In this document: positions 7,818 to 13,515 of the stretch, piece after piece | Layout: the number at the start of each line of letters is the position of its first letter | Position numbering within the stretch: position 1 is the first letter of the stretch | Virus record (IMG/VR): IMGVR_UViG_3300025264_000125 | Coordinates: 1 to 22,843 of that record | Direction: 5' to 3' (one strand) | DNA: 22,843 nt | From: a virus | The notes under the pieces: generated by a model | Told to the model about the DNA's origin: nothing | What the model saw: the letters and a program-made list of their open reading frames with translations, nothing else | Database searches by the model: none | Made by a program: the position numbers and the translations under genes

Positions 7818-8016
7818 AGTCTTCGTTCTCGTAGCCTCCTATGTATATAATATTGCTATCGGAATTGTATATAGTGTGGCATATGGGGCATCTCCACCCG
7901 TAAAACATTCCACCACTGTCAAAAATGGTGTTTTCCAAAACTATCTGAACCTGATTCTCACAAACGTCACACTCAAGCTGGAATTCTGGAAAGACTATTC
8001 GAACCTCACGTGTCAT
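7804..8016 (-). CDS. Zinc-ribbon protein
   Basis: A 70-residue product. Four cysteines in two CxxC pairs (C16-D-V-C19 and C43-P-I-C46) about 24 residues apart form a classic zinc ribbon, within FQLECDVCENQ and FYGWRCPICHTI. I place the start at ATG 8016 because GGAAG lies about 9 bases upstream. A TTG 8 codons earlier (8040) is also open. It overlaps the end of the TerS-like gene and the start of the next small gene, so translation is probably coupled. A nucleic-acid or protein contact role is likely, but the substrate is unknown. Confidence 0.7.
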   Translation of the reverse strand: MTREVRIVFPEFQLECDVCENQVQIVLENTIFDSGGMFYGWRCPICHTIYNSDSNIIYIGGYENEDYASA

Positions 8017-8770
8017 CAATCTCAGCTTCCGCCTGAGCAATCATCTTTGTTTCGCCATCGGATTTCAGTGTTTGTAGCTCTGCCGGGGTAAATCCTTGAA
8101 AGACAGTAAGCGTTTCGGACTTTTTCTCAGCATTCGGCATCATATCGGATACCTTTGCAAGTAGCTCAAGACAGCGAACACGAGAACTTGAGTTGTTCTC
8201 ATCCTCTTTGACTATTGACCATACCTGTTTCAGAATTTCCTCATGTGTGATACCTACTAAAGACAACGCATCTTTTACTTCTTTTCTTATCAACTTCATC
8301 ACCCTTTCTTGTTTTAGTAACGATTTCGACGCTACCTTGGCATATTCATGCTTATCTGTAGGGTAAGCCCTCAAATAGGCATCAGTCGGGTCAACACCCT
8401 TAACGACATACTGAGCAAAGATTAGCTCATTTGCATTAGCATCTCGGTCCGTGGCCTGAACTTCTTTGTGATTCTTGTCGCGAGAGAAGGAATAGAGGTT
8501 CTTTGGTATATTTCCCTCCATTGGTTCTTTGTTCTCGGCAACATAGGTACCTAGCAGTGTACGAACATAATGCTTGTCTTTTCCCGTATTAGCCTTAAAG
8601 GGGCTTTTTTTTAAGACCTGAACAACCTGCTCGTCATCTGTCTGGCACCATTCACCCTCCTCCGCATCCCTCCAGGACTCAATCAGCTTTACATTCTTAT
8701 GATAGAGCCTAAATTCTTTCTCATCCTTGTAAACAAAATGCCTTTTGTCTTTTATTGTCTTAGCCTTCAC
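8006..8770 (-). CDS. terS: Terminase small subunit-like protein
   Basis: A 254-residue product with GTG start. Residues 112-165 carry the small-terminase style helical DNA-binding segment (LIFAQYVVKGVDPTDAYLRA, then a helix with KVASKSLLKQERVMKLI). It resembles the 'F-x-x-x-Y-x-x-G-x-x-x-x-x-A-Y' signature of TerS-type helix-turn-helix regions. Residues 174-212 form another helical stretch (HEEILKQVWSIVKEDEN) that could oligomerise. The first 105 residues are an unusual lysine-rich extension of unknown role. It would recognise the packaging site and hand DNA to TerL, encoded three small genes downstream. Confidence 0.7.
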   Translation of the reverse strand: MKAKTIKDKRHFVYKDEKEFRLYHKNVKLIESWRDAEEGEWCQTDDEQVVQVLKKSPFKANTGKDKHYVRTLLGTYVAENKEPMEGNIPKNLYSFSRDKNHKEVQATDRDANANELIFAQYVVKGVDPTDAYLRAYPTDKHEYAKVASKSLLKQERVMKLIRKEVKDALSLVGITHEEILKQVWSIVKEDENNSSSRVRCLELLAKVSDMMPNAEKKSETLTVFQGFTPAELQTLKSDGETKMIAQAEAEIDDT

Positions 8771-8827
8771 TTCCCGTCCAAATAATTTAAGCTCCTAACC
8801 GCTTCCCCCCATGTGAAGGTAAGACCT

Positions 8828-9022
8828 CTATGAATACTCGTTTGGGTTCATTGTGCCTATAAGTTGTGGAACATCCAAGTTTTCTATTGTTTTTAAGATA
8901 TTTCTAATAATATCATGCTTTGCGTCTGTAGACTCTGGCGGGTCAAGTTTCTTTGTTTCGTCGTATTGCCACTTCAAAACCTTCAATTGTGCTATGTTAT
9001 CCGCCAAATTAAGTGTTTCCAT
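8828..9022 (-). CDS. Small helical protein of unknown function
   Basis: A 64-residue product. I choose ATG 9022 (GGGGGAAGC just upstream) over the TTG one codon earlier. The sequence is largely helical (NIAQLKVLKWQYDETKKL, HDIIRNILKTIENLDVP) and ends in MNPNEYS. It overlaps the end of the phosphoesterase gene by 14 bases and is followed by a 57-base gap before the TerS-like start. No domain is recognised. Confidence 0.65.
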   Translation of the reverse strand: METLNLADNIAQLKVLKWQYDETKKLDPPESTDAKHDIIRNILKTIENLDVPQLIGTMNPNEYS

Positions 9023-9797
9023 CAATTAGCTTCCCCCAAAGAAACGTTTTGCCTTTTGTGATATCAACAACATCGAGTCTAAAATCGCCATTGCTAAACC
9101 AATCCACAATGCCGAAAGCATGTCCCCAATTCGTTTTTCTGTTTTTAAGCCATGAGTTCGCTTCATCAGACATATCCTTAAGACATCCTAGGCTAAATCC
9201 TGCATGTGCTCCATCAACGTGAGTAACGCTGTGTCGCTGAATATCGTGCAAATGACCGTATACCACCGATTTGCCTAGATTTAATGCATGTGCACGTGTG
9301 TGGTATACTGAGCTGAAATGACCACCATGGTATATGTACAGCTTTCCAATTCTTAAATACTTTCCATAAGGGTAGTATTTATACCCTCTTTCCTTCAAAC
9401 GCATCGCATTTGGGAACAAATAGTCCTTTGCGAGGTATGGATGCTCTTCAACAAAGGAGTTCAGCCAAGCGTCATGGTTTCCCTCTATCATGTAACGCTC
9501 GCTACATCCTATCCTTTTCAGTACTTTGTCAAAAAGGTCGAGGCCTTCGTTGGCCGCTTTTATGTCCTCATCTATCTCTGGCAGTATAAATTCCAGAGGT
9601 GGCCGCTTTTGACGCTTGTATCTCCATCCAGAGGCACTGTGAAACTCACCTATGTCACCCAAACAGACAAAGATATTAGGCTTAACGAGGGTAATTGCCT
9701 TCAAAACACAGTTTATGGCAGCATCATCCTGCTCAGGAAAGTGTATATCCGGCACAATGACCGCTCTTTTGTGTTTTGGGACGGCTTTAGTCGCCAT
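9009..9797 (-). CDS. Calcineurin-like metallophosphoesterase
   Basis: A 262-residue enzyme with all five metallophosphoesterase motifs: PDIHF (D17, H19), CLGDIGEF (D48), GNHD (N107, H108), YHGGH (H157, H160) and YGHLHD (H182, H184). These bind two metals and hydrolyse phosphoesters; the substrate (cyclic nucleotide, DNA end or phosphoprotein) cannot be told from sequence. Length is normal for the stand-alone family. It sits in the early part of the packaging operon and overlaps both neighbours, the MazG-like gene by 11 bases. Many phages pair such enzymes with nucleotide-clearing proteins. Confidence 0.9.
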   Translation of the reverse strand: MATKAVPKHKRAVIVPDIHFPEQDDAAINCVLKAITLVKPNIFVCLGDIGEFHSASGWRYKRQKRPPLEFILPEIDEDIKAANEGLDLFDKVLKRIGCSERYMIEGNHDAWLNSFVEEHPYLAKDYLFPNAMRLKERGYKYYPYGKYLRIGKLYIYHGGHFSSVYHTRAHALNLGKSVVYGHLHDIQRHSVTHVDGAHAGFSLGCLKDMSDEANSWLKNRKTNWGHAFGIVDWFSNGDFRLDVVDITKGKTFLWGKLIDGNT

Positions 9798-10098
9798 TAC
9801 AGGTCGGACAAGCCGAAGACCAAGGGTTTGTTGGGTCTTCCATAGCTTCTCTTACGATACTAGACACATTATTTTCGTTATTTTCCCTTTTTACGTTCCA
9901 GCGACGGTTTTTTATGTGTATAATTTCCGCGGCAAGGTAAATTGAGAGGTCCAAAGCCTCTTCAAGGGCATCAACAAGGTCATATGTGCCATCAAGCGGC
10001 ATTTCGTTGCCATGCTTTTTCTTCGCCCAGTGCAATCTTCGGGCTATTAGAGATAAAACAGCTTTATTGTTCTCTGTTTCCACGAACTCGAACTTCAC
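9787..10098 (-). CDS. MazG-like nucleotide pyrophosphohydrolase-type protein
   Basis: A 103-residue all-helical protein. RLHWAKKKHG followed by TYDLVDALEEALDLSIYLAA resembles the short phage MazG-like group, in which acidic residues (here E46, E47, D50) coordinate Mg and the enzyme hydrolyses NTPs or alarmone-like nucleotides. Only part of the canonical ExxE...ExxD pattern is visible, so activity is unproven. The C-terminus has an unusual CPTC (C97, C100) followed by NGD, possibly half of a metal site. It starts at GTG 10098, which shares one base with the upstream TAG. The next gene, a phosphoesterase, overlaps it. Confidence 0.6.
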   Translation of the reverse strand: MKFEFVETENNKAVLSLIARRLHWAKKKHGNEMPLDGTYDLVDALEEALDLSIYLAAEIIHIKNRRWNVKRENNENNVSSIVREAMEDPTNPWSSACPTCNGD

Positions 10099-10283
10099 TA
10101 AGGCAAATATCCGTATCCGCCTGGTGGAACGCAGCGTGCCCTGTCGGGCTTTGAGAGTTCTTGATTCCTGAATTCATCAATAATCTCGGCTGCCTTCTTT
10201 TCCGCTTTAAAAAAATCCCTCGCTGAGTACCATTTCCCGCTAATTCTTATTCCTACCCGTCCTAGCCGCCGTTTCTTAGCCAT
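10098..10283 (-). CDS. Small basic protein of unknown function
   Basis: A 61-residue product from ATG 10283, chosen because CGGAAAG lies 7-8 bases upstream. An in-frame ATG at 10325 adds 14 residues but has a weak site. The sequence begins MAKKRRLGRVGIRISGKWYS, then a helix (DFFKAEKKAAEIIDEFRNQE) and a tail PGGYGYLP. The basic N-terminus and helical middle suggest nucleic-acid binding, but no family is recognised. The extended -10 promoter at 10356-10364 would place it first in the main leftward transcript. Confidence 0.6.
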   Translation of the reverse strand: MAKKRRLGRVGIRISGKWYSARDFFKAEKKAAEIIDEFRNQELSKPDRARCVPPGGYGYLP

Positions 10284-10355
10284 TGTTGCTTTCCGTAGTG
10301 GAAAATGTTTTTTCCTGTATTCCATATTGTTACCAACATTATTACGTAAAATGTG

Positions 10356-10364
10356 ATTATATCA
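10356..10364 (-). promoter_or_regulatory. Extended -10 promoter candidate for the leftward operon
   Basis: On the minus strand TTGATATAAT gives a perfect TATAAT (10361-10356) with an upstream TGn, the extended -10 form that tolerates a poor -35. The best -35 at 17 bases is TTAATG. A start near 10349 would lie about 65 bases before ATG 10283. The surrounding 10326-10427 gap is AT-rich and holds no gene. Confidence 0.5.
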
Positions 10365-10427
10365 ATTTTTTGTATGTACATTAACAATTCTATTGAAATC
10401 ACTGACAAAATCAGTAAAAGTACGAAT

Positions 10428-10640
10428 TTAGTGTTCATTTGATGGTATCCCTGGATGTACGATAGCTATGAAATAGTCACACTTTTCATCTGCAAAGCAC
10501 TTTTTTCCTGCATACTCAATATTCTGCCATAACATACCATTTGCAGCAATCATAATTCCTGCACATATTGCCAGGTTACTTCCTTTGCCATAATTTGCAC
10601 AATATCTTTTAGCTAGCCTACTGTTGGTTTTTGCAGTCAC
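10428..10640 (-). CDS. Small Cys-rich phage protein
   Basis: A 70-residue product with GTG start. Four cysteines (C14, C26, C48, C54) lie in RYCANYGKGSNLAICAG and KKCFADEKCDYFIAIVHPG. The 'CANY...C.G...C....C.YF..V.P' layout recalls a widespread family of tiny phage proteins thought to bind zinc; this is pattern memory, not a search. It is the outermost leftward gene. A TTGACT-17-TAAATT promoter (10646-10674) would start RNA almost exactly at the GTG, so the message may be leaderless or the true start may lie inside. No ribosome-binding site is visible. Confidence 0.6.
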   Translation of the reverse strand: MTAKTNSRLAKRYCANYGKGSNLAICAGIMIAANGMLWQNIEYAGKKCFADEKCDYFIAIVHPGIPSNEH

Positions 10641-10645
10641 AACAT

Positions 10646-10674
10646 AATTTACTACAATTTACAAGCAAAGTCAA
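10646..10674 (-). promoter_or_regulatory. Leftward promoter candidate TTGACT-17-TAAATT
   Basis: On the minus strand TTGACT (10674-10669) and TAAATT (10651-10646) are separated by 17 bases. The expected start point falls at about 10639, at the GTG of the Cys-rich gene. The -10 word, followed by AT, recurs at two rightward promoter candidates. Confidence 0.55.
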
Positions 10675-10699
10675 GGAAAAATTTGAAATAGCTACTATG

Positions 10700-10732
10700 T
10701 ATATATGTATATATATATATATATATTATATA
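10700..10732. repeat. Alternating TA tract
   Basis: A run of almost pure TA dinucleotides with a single TG interruption (TATATATGTATATATA...). Such DNA melts easily. A second long TA tract lies at 18881-18914, again beside a promoter. Confidence 0.8.
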
Positions 10733-10758
10733 CTAATACTAATATATCCATCAATACC

Positions 10759-10779
10759 GTATACGTATAATTCGTATAC
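10759..10779. promoter_or_regulatory. Operator-like inverted repeat around a TATAAT box
   Basis: GTATACG (10759-10765) and CGTATAC (10773-10779) are perfect inverted arms. The 7-base spacer TATAATT contains a consensus -10 hexamer. The layout suggests a dimeric repressor site masking a promoter, although no good -35 is seen 17 bases upstream. Confidence 0.45.
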
Positions 10780-10794
10780 ACGTATTGGGGAAAG

Positions 10795-10823
10795 TTGAAT
10801 TTGCAAAAAATAGGGTTTACAAT
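10795..10823 (+). promoter_or_regulatory. Rightward promoter candidate TTGAAT-17-TACAAT
   Basis: TTGAAT (10795-10800) and TACAAT (10818-10823, one mismatch from consensus) with 17-base spacing. It would give a leader of about 375 bases before the first rightward gene. Confidence 0.5.
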
Positions 10824-10926
10824 GTGTGTCTCCCTTTGATGGCCCAGGGGCACGGGGTCGGGTTATACGCTTTCTGTTCGCTTTCGTTGACAACCATTAA
10901 GCCCAAAAAGAAAGTGAAAAAAAAGC

Positions 10927-10955
10927 TTGCATGTTATGGGAGGACGTTGTAAATT
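10927..10955 (+). promoter_or_regulatory. Rightward promoter candidate TTGCAT-17-TAAATT
   Basis: TTGCAT (10927-10932) and TAAATT (10950-10955) with exactly 17 bases between. The -10 word and the AT after it match the promoter candidates at 10646 and 18996. The leader to ATG 11207 would be about 245 bases. Confidence 0.5.
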
Positions 10956-11135
10956 ATAGGATTTGCAATTTTCGGTTTTCGTTCCAGTTTAATAAATCTT
11001 TCAATTTACGAATGTTTTTTTATACAAGTCAAGTCCTTTATTTATTGGTAAAAAAACCGCTTGCACTATATGTTCTTTTATCCTTACCTTTGGGCAATGA
11101 ATCGTTTATCCTGTCAATTTTGTTCCTGCAGAAAA

Positions 11136-11175
11136 AATTCCTGTAAAAAGGAATTGCAGAAAGATGTTCTTTCTG
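11136..11175 (+). promoter_or_regulatory. Tandem leader hairpins before the first early gene
   Basis: AATTCC (11136-11141) pairs with GGAATT (11150-11155) around TGTAAAAA. Directly after, CAGAAAGA (11157-11164) pairs with TCTTTCTG (11168-11175) around TGT. No U-tract follows, so this is not a terminator. The second stem ends about 16 bases before the AAGGA of the next gene and could affect its translation or RNA stability. Confidence 0.55.
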
Positions 11176-11206
11176 TAACATTCAAAACAAAAAGGATAAA
11201 TACAAA

Positions 11207-11704
11207 ATGAATGCAGTAACAAACAACGCAACCGATAAGATGACAACTCTAGAATTCGTCAATACTGAAAAGGATAAAGGTGATGCTTCACTGTTTGCCT
11301 TTACTTTACAGGAAAACGAAACTAGTAAAGATAGAAAGATAATAGAACCAGAGCAAATGTCTGAATCTATTGATTTACTAGTGTCTGATGGATTACCCCT
11401 AGAAAAGGCTACAGAAAGCGTTCTCAGACATACTAGAGTTAGAACAACATCCGAAAAGTACACTTTGACCACTAGTGTGAAAGGTGCTATGAAAGAGATT
11501 GAAAACCTAGTTTTCGATGCTATTACTAAGGATGCCAAAACAGAAGCATCTATAGACGAAAACAGCGTCAAACGAGGTAATGACAACACTAGAACACTAG
11601 TGAAGTTCAATCAAATGATGGATGTTGACGGAAAGAACAAACCTGTACAAGTTGACCTTTCTCTAAACGTCAAAGTATGGAAGAAAAGGAACGCATCCGT
11701 ATAA
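11207..11704 (+). CDS. Early protein of unknown function
   Basis: A 165-residue product, first gene of the rightward block, with AAGGA 10 bases before ATG. It is rich in Thr, Asn, Asp and Lys, has no Cys, no signal peptide and no membrane segment. Residues 61-74 (DGLPLEKATESVLR) form a helix motif repeated in the next gene as EGFSLSEATEKAVR. The C-terminal part (PVQVDLSLNVKVWKKR) looks beta-structured and ends basic. No family is recognised. First position after the control region suggests an immediate-early host take-over or regulatory role; this is inference. The DNA is unusually dense in CTAG. Confidence 0.75.
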   Translation: MNAVTNNATDKMTTLEFVNTEKDKGDASLFAFTLQENETSKDRKIIEPEQMSESIDLLVSDGLPLEKATESVLRHTRVRTTSEKYTLTTSVKGAMKEIENLVFDAITKDAKTEASIDENSVKRGNDNTRTLVKFNQMMDVDGKNKPVQVDLSLNVKVWKKRNASV

Positions 11705-11722
11705 GGTTGCTTTTATGCAAAA

Positions 11723-11748
11723 AGGGAGTAGGTATCTACTTACTCCCT
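11723..11748. terminator. Hairpin between the two early genes
   Basis: AGGGAGTA (11723-11730) pairs with TACTCCCT (11741-11748) around a 10-base loop that can itself form AGTAG/CTACT. On the plus strand AAAATTTAG follows (no U-tract). On the minus strand TTTTT follows. It may stop antisense RNA, or act as an attenuator or processing site just before the next start codon. Confidence 0.45.
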
Positions 11749-11758
11749 AAAATTTAGA

Positions 11759-12208
11759 ATGAAAAAACAAGTGAAACTTACGACAGACAAAACAGCGAAA
11801 ATTCTAGTTGAGAAACAGAAGAAACTTTTCAGAATTCATTTGCAATTTGGGAAAGATTCAGAAATTATTTTTGCATCCTCTAAGCGTAAATCTGAGGAAA
11901 TTGCTAGAGGTTGGATTAATACCTTACCTAGTAAATATAAACGTCTTAAAATCGAATTTAACGGCATTATCAGAACGTTTAACAGGAACGTTCCTATTCC
12001 TCAAGAATTCCTCACAAAATTTCAAGATGACAGACTATTCGATTACTATTTTACTAATAATAGATATTTACCAAATGAATTGACTGTGATGAATACCGAA
12101 ACAATATCATTTAAACAAGATTTACAACTAGCATTTATTAGAGAGGGTTTTTCTCTTTCTGAAGCTACAGAAAAGGCGGTAAGACTAGCAAAAAAGCTTA
12201 ATATATAA
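11759..12208 (+). CDS. Early basic protein of unknown function
   Basis: A 149-residue product, strongly basic at the N-terminus (MKKQVKLTTDKTAKILVEKQ). Residues 85-110 are aromatic (LFDYYFTNNRYLPNELTV). The C-terminal helix EGFSLSEATEKAVRLAKKL (129-147) echoes residues 61-74 of the upstream product. The ATG sits 11 bases after a hairpin and has no recognisable Shine-Dalgarno sequence, so translation may be coupled or structure-dependent. An intrinsic terminator follows the stop. No known domain is recognised; its charge fits a nucleic-acid binding role. Confidence 0.7.
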   Translation: MKKQVKLTTDKTAKILVEKQKKLFRIHLQFGKDSEIIFASSKRKSEEIARGWINTLPSKYKRLKIEFNGIIRTFNRNVPIPQEFLTKFQDDRLFDYYFTNNRYLPNELTVMNTETISFKQDLQLAFIREGFSLSEATEKAVRLAKKLNI

Positions 12209-12227
12209 CAAAGTTACACAAACCAAG

Positions 12228-12264
12228 AAAAACCTGTAGTTTACCTTTTAAGCTACAGGTTTTT
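12228..12264 (+). terminator. Intrinsic terminator after the early pair
   Basis: AAAAACCTGTAG (12228-12239) and CTACAGGTTTTT (12253-12264) form a perfect 12-bp stem ending in a U-run, with a 13-base loop. The symmetrical A/T flanks would let it work in both directions. The right arm contains one copy of the AAGCTACAG repeat. Confidence 0.8.
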
Positions 12265-12285
12265 CACATTTAGAAAGGATACACA

Positions 12286-12417
12286 ATGACAATAAAAAAG
12301 GCGTTAAACCTACTAGAAAAGGCTTCAGATTTTATCTGTGAAGCTACTTTAACTTTCCTCTATTGTTCTATTTTCTACTTAGGAATTCACATAGTCGTTT
12401 TCTTAATCCGTCAATAG
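12286..12417 (+). CDS. 43-residue membrane peptide
   Basis: ATG at 12286 with AAAGGA 7 bases upstream. The product MTIKKALNLLEKASDFICEA continues into a hydrophobic stretch (LTFLYCSIFYLGIHIVVFLI, about residues 22-41) and ends RQ. One transmembrane helix is clear, with a charged amphipathic N-terminal segment. It stands alone between two terminator-like hairpins. Small inner-membrane peptides in phage early regions can act in exclusion or lysis timing, but nothing here decides between these. Confidence 0.65.
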   Translation: MTIKKALNLLEKASDFICEATLTFLYCSIFYLGIHIVVFLIRQ

Positions 12418-12436
12418 TTCAGAAAGTTTGGTTTTG

Positions 12437-12471
12437 TTTCCGAAAAGCCATTTTCAGAAATTGGTTTTTTT
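12437..12471 (+). terminator. Possible terminator after the membrane peptide
   Basis: TTTCCGAAAA (12437-12446) and TTTTCAGAAA (12451-12460) form a 10-bp stem with one mismatch around GCCA, followed by TTGGTTTTTTT. AT-rich, so weaker than the terminator at 12228. The gap 12418-12589 holds no other gene that I can support. Confidence 0.45.
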
Positions 12472-12589
12472 CCTGTTTTTTCAAGCTACAGGAGAACATC
12501 AAATTTGAAAAGTTTGTCTGGCAGGAAAATTTGAATTCTTAGATGAGATGATTACTAGAATAATACTACAGAATATTAGGAATACTTAG

Positions 12590-12715
12590 ATGAAGAGATT
12601 CTTGCAAAAACTTATGAAGCTACTGAATTCCAGGCGGAGCAGATTTCCAGTAAAGTATGAAAAGAAGTATTGTAAATGTTGTGGTAAAACATACAGAAGT
12701 AAAATAAAGGAGTAA
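12590..12715 (+). CDS. 41-residue basic Cys-motif peptide
   Basis: ATG at 12590 with TAGGA about 9 bases upstream. The product begins MKRFLQKLMKLLNSRRSRF and ends with KYCKCCGKTYRSKIKE. Its C-x-C-C-G-K segment resembles half of a zinc knuckle. It is followed immediately by the AAAGGAG of the next gene, whose bases form its last codons. Function unknown; nucleic-acid contact is plausible from charge. Confidence 0.55.
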   Translation: MKRFLQKLMKLLNSRRSRFPVKYEKKYCKCCGKTYRSKIKE

Positions 12716-12721
12716 GATAAA

Positions 12722-12997
12722 ATGAAATGTGCAGGTAACCTGAAGGAATCTTGCAGTAATGATGCTACTCATTACGCTTGGATTCCTGAACATATAGATG
12801 ATGAATTCGTAGATATAAAACCTTCACGCATCTGCAATGAGCACGCTACAGAAATAAAAGCATTCTCAGATGTTGTTTACATCACAGTAGTATCAATAGA
12901 TAATTTTACAGGTGATTGTGATTGCTGTCGTTATTATTGCGAAGACTGCGAATGTGAAGACTGTTTAATGAAACTAAAATGGATAAAGGAGAAGTAA
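12722..12997 (+). CDS. Cys-rich small protein, probable metal binder
   Basis: A 91-residue product with AAAGGAG site. N-terminal CAGNLKESCSNDATHYAW carries two Cys and a His, followed by ICNEH. The tail is dense in cysteine (CDCCRYYCEDCECEDC), enough for two or more zinc sites. It resembles phage treble-clef-like small proteins, without a specific family that I can name. It opens the long array of small genes sharing the AAAGGAG initiation cassette. Confidence 0.7.
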   Translation: MKCAGNLKESCSNDATHYAWIPEHIDDEFVDIKPSRICNEHATEIKAFSDVVYITVVSIDNFTGDCDCCRYYCEDCECEDCLMKLKWIKEK

Positions 12998-12998
12998 A

Positions 12999-13145
12999 AT
13001 GAGTAATTGGCAAATTCTAGAACCGTTTCTTGTATTCTTCGGAGTTATAATGGCTTGCATCTATTCAATACTATTTGCAGAAGAATTATCTAACTTATTT
13101 TGGAAGCTTGTAAATAATATTTATAATCTTGTAAGAAGAAAATAA
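12999..13145 (+). CDS. 48-residue single-pass membrane protein
   Basis: ATG at 12999 with AAAGGAG, directly after the previous stop. Residues about 7-27 (LEPFLVFFGVIMACIYSILF) form one transmembrane helix. The C-terminus is aromatic then basic (NLVRRK), suggesting an N-out/C-in topology. TAA at 13143 is followed directly by the ATG of the next gene. Unknown function. Confidence 0.65.
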   Translation: MSNWQILEPFLVFFGVIMACIYSILFAEELSNLFWKLVNNIYNLVRRK

Positions 13146-13325
13146 ATGTGGGATAAATTAGTAAGTGACGAAGAACATAGAAGACTATTGAAAGAGTGTG
13201 GTCTTCCTGTATCTATTGCTAAACATCCCAAATCAAGAGAAGAACTTGAAGAGATATATCCACACTTAAAGATGTCAGATGCAGAAAAAGAAGTAAGAAG
13301 AATAGTAAACAAAAAGGAGAAGTGA
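13146..13325 (+). CDS. 59-residue charged helical protein
   Basis: ATG directly follows the previous TAA (TAAATG), so translation is probably coupled; no separate ribosome-binding site is seen. The product MWDKLVSDEEHRRLLKECGL continues as a charged helical peptide with YPHLKMSDAEKEVRRIV. No domain is recognised. The end of the gene (KKEK) is formed by the AAAAAGGAG cassette of the next gene. Confidence 0.6.
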   Translation: MWDKLVSDEEHRRLLKECGLPVSIAKHPKSREELEEIYPHLKMSDAEKEVRRIVNKKEK

Positions 13326-13326
13326 G

Positions 13327-13497
13327 ATGAAATGGAGAATGCCTTTCAAATTCAGGAAGTGGATTGATATAGATATTGGTTGCAGGAAATCACACAAGTG
13401 GTTTGAATTTAGAATAAGAGGATATGGATTAGATGTATACTATACTGCAGGTGAAGGATTTGGTAGGTATCCATTTAAGAGTAAATCCATATACTAG
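13327..13497 (+). CDS. 56-residue basic beta-rich protein
   Basis: ATG at 13327, AAAAAGGAG upstream. The product contains FKFRKWIDIDIGCRKSHKWF and FRIRGYGLDVYYTAGEGFGR. It is aromatic and Arg/Lys-rich with alternating strands, perhaps a small beta-barrel. No family is recognised. Confidence 0.6.
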   Translation: MKWRMPFKFRKWIDIDIGCRKSHKWFEFRIRGYGLDVYYTAGEGFGRYPFKSKSIY

Positions 13498-13515
13498 AAA
13501 AAAAGGAGAAGTAAA

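Larger units (their letters stand above)
10641..11206. other. Divergent non-coding control region, candidate origin
   Basis: 566 bases separate the leftward and rightward gene blocks. It holds a leftward promoter, an alternating TA tract, an inverted repeat around TATAAT, two rightward promoter candidates, a G-rich island (about 10842-10864), a direct repeat CGCTTTC (10868-10874, 10879-10885) and two hairpins in the leader of the first rightward gene. The one plus-strand ORF here lacks a ribosome-binding site and is not credible. Divergence plus AT-rich, repeat-containing DNA makes this the best place to look for a replication origin and the early regulatory switch. Confidence 0.6.

Noticed and set aside
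7517-7819. Plus-strand 100-codon ORF, Cys/Phe/Leu-rich, across the terL start
   Set aside because: Antisense to the Lys-rich leftward genes; its composition is the mirror of Lys codons, with no start signal.
8784-8789. TAAATT followed by AT on the minus strand before the TerS-like gene
   Set aside because: Matches the recurrent -10 word, but the 17-base upstream position is G-rich with no -35-like sequence.
10842-10864. G-rich island as possible quadruplex (GGGG, GGGG, GGG)
   Set aside because: Only three G runs of three or more lie close together; a fourth would have to come from a GG pair, so an intramolecular quadruplex is not well supported.
10887-10892. Perfect TTGACA on the plus strand
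   Set aside because: No acceptable -10 hexamer 16-18 bases downstream (GAAAGT at 17).
10931-11146. Plus-strand 71-codon ORF in the divergent region
   Set aside because: No ribosome-binding site, the start overlaps a promoter candidate, the composition is Phe/Leu-rich as expected of AT-rich non-coding DNA, and it covers a leader hairpin.
11182-11610. Minus-strand 142-codon ORF antisense to the first early gene
   Set aside because: Shadow of a gene with good ribosome-binding site; the hydrophobic sequence mirrors charged codons.
11723-11748. Hairpin read as a plus-strand intrinsic terminator
   Set aside because: The bases after the stem are AAAATTTAG rather than a U-tract; only the opposite strand has TTTTT, so a plus-strand terminator is not claimed.
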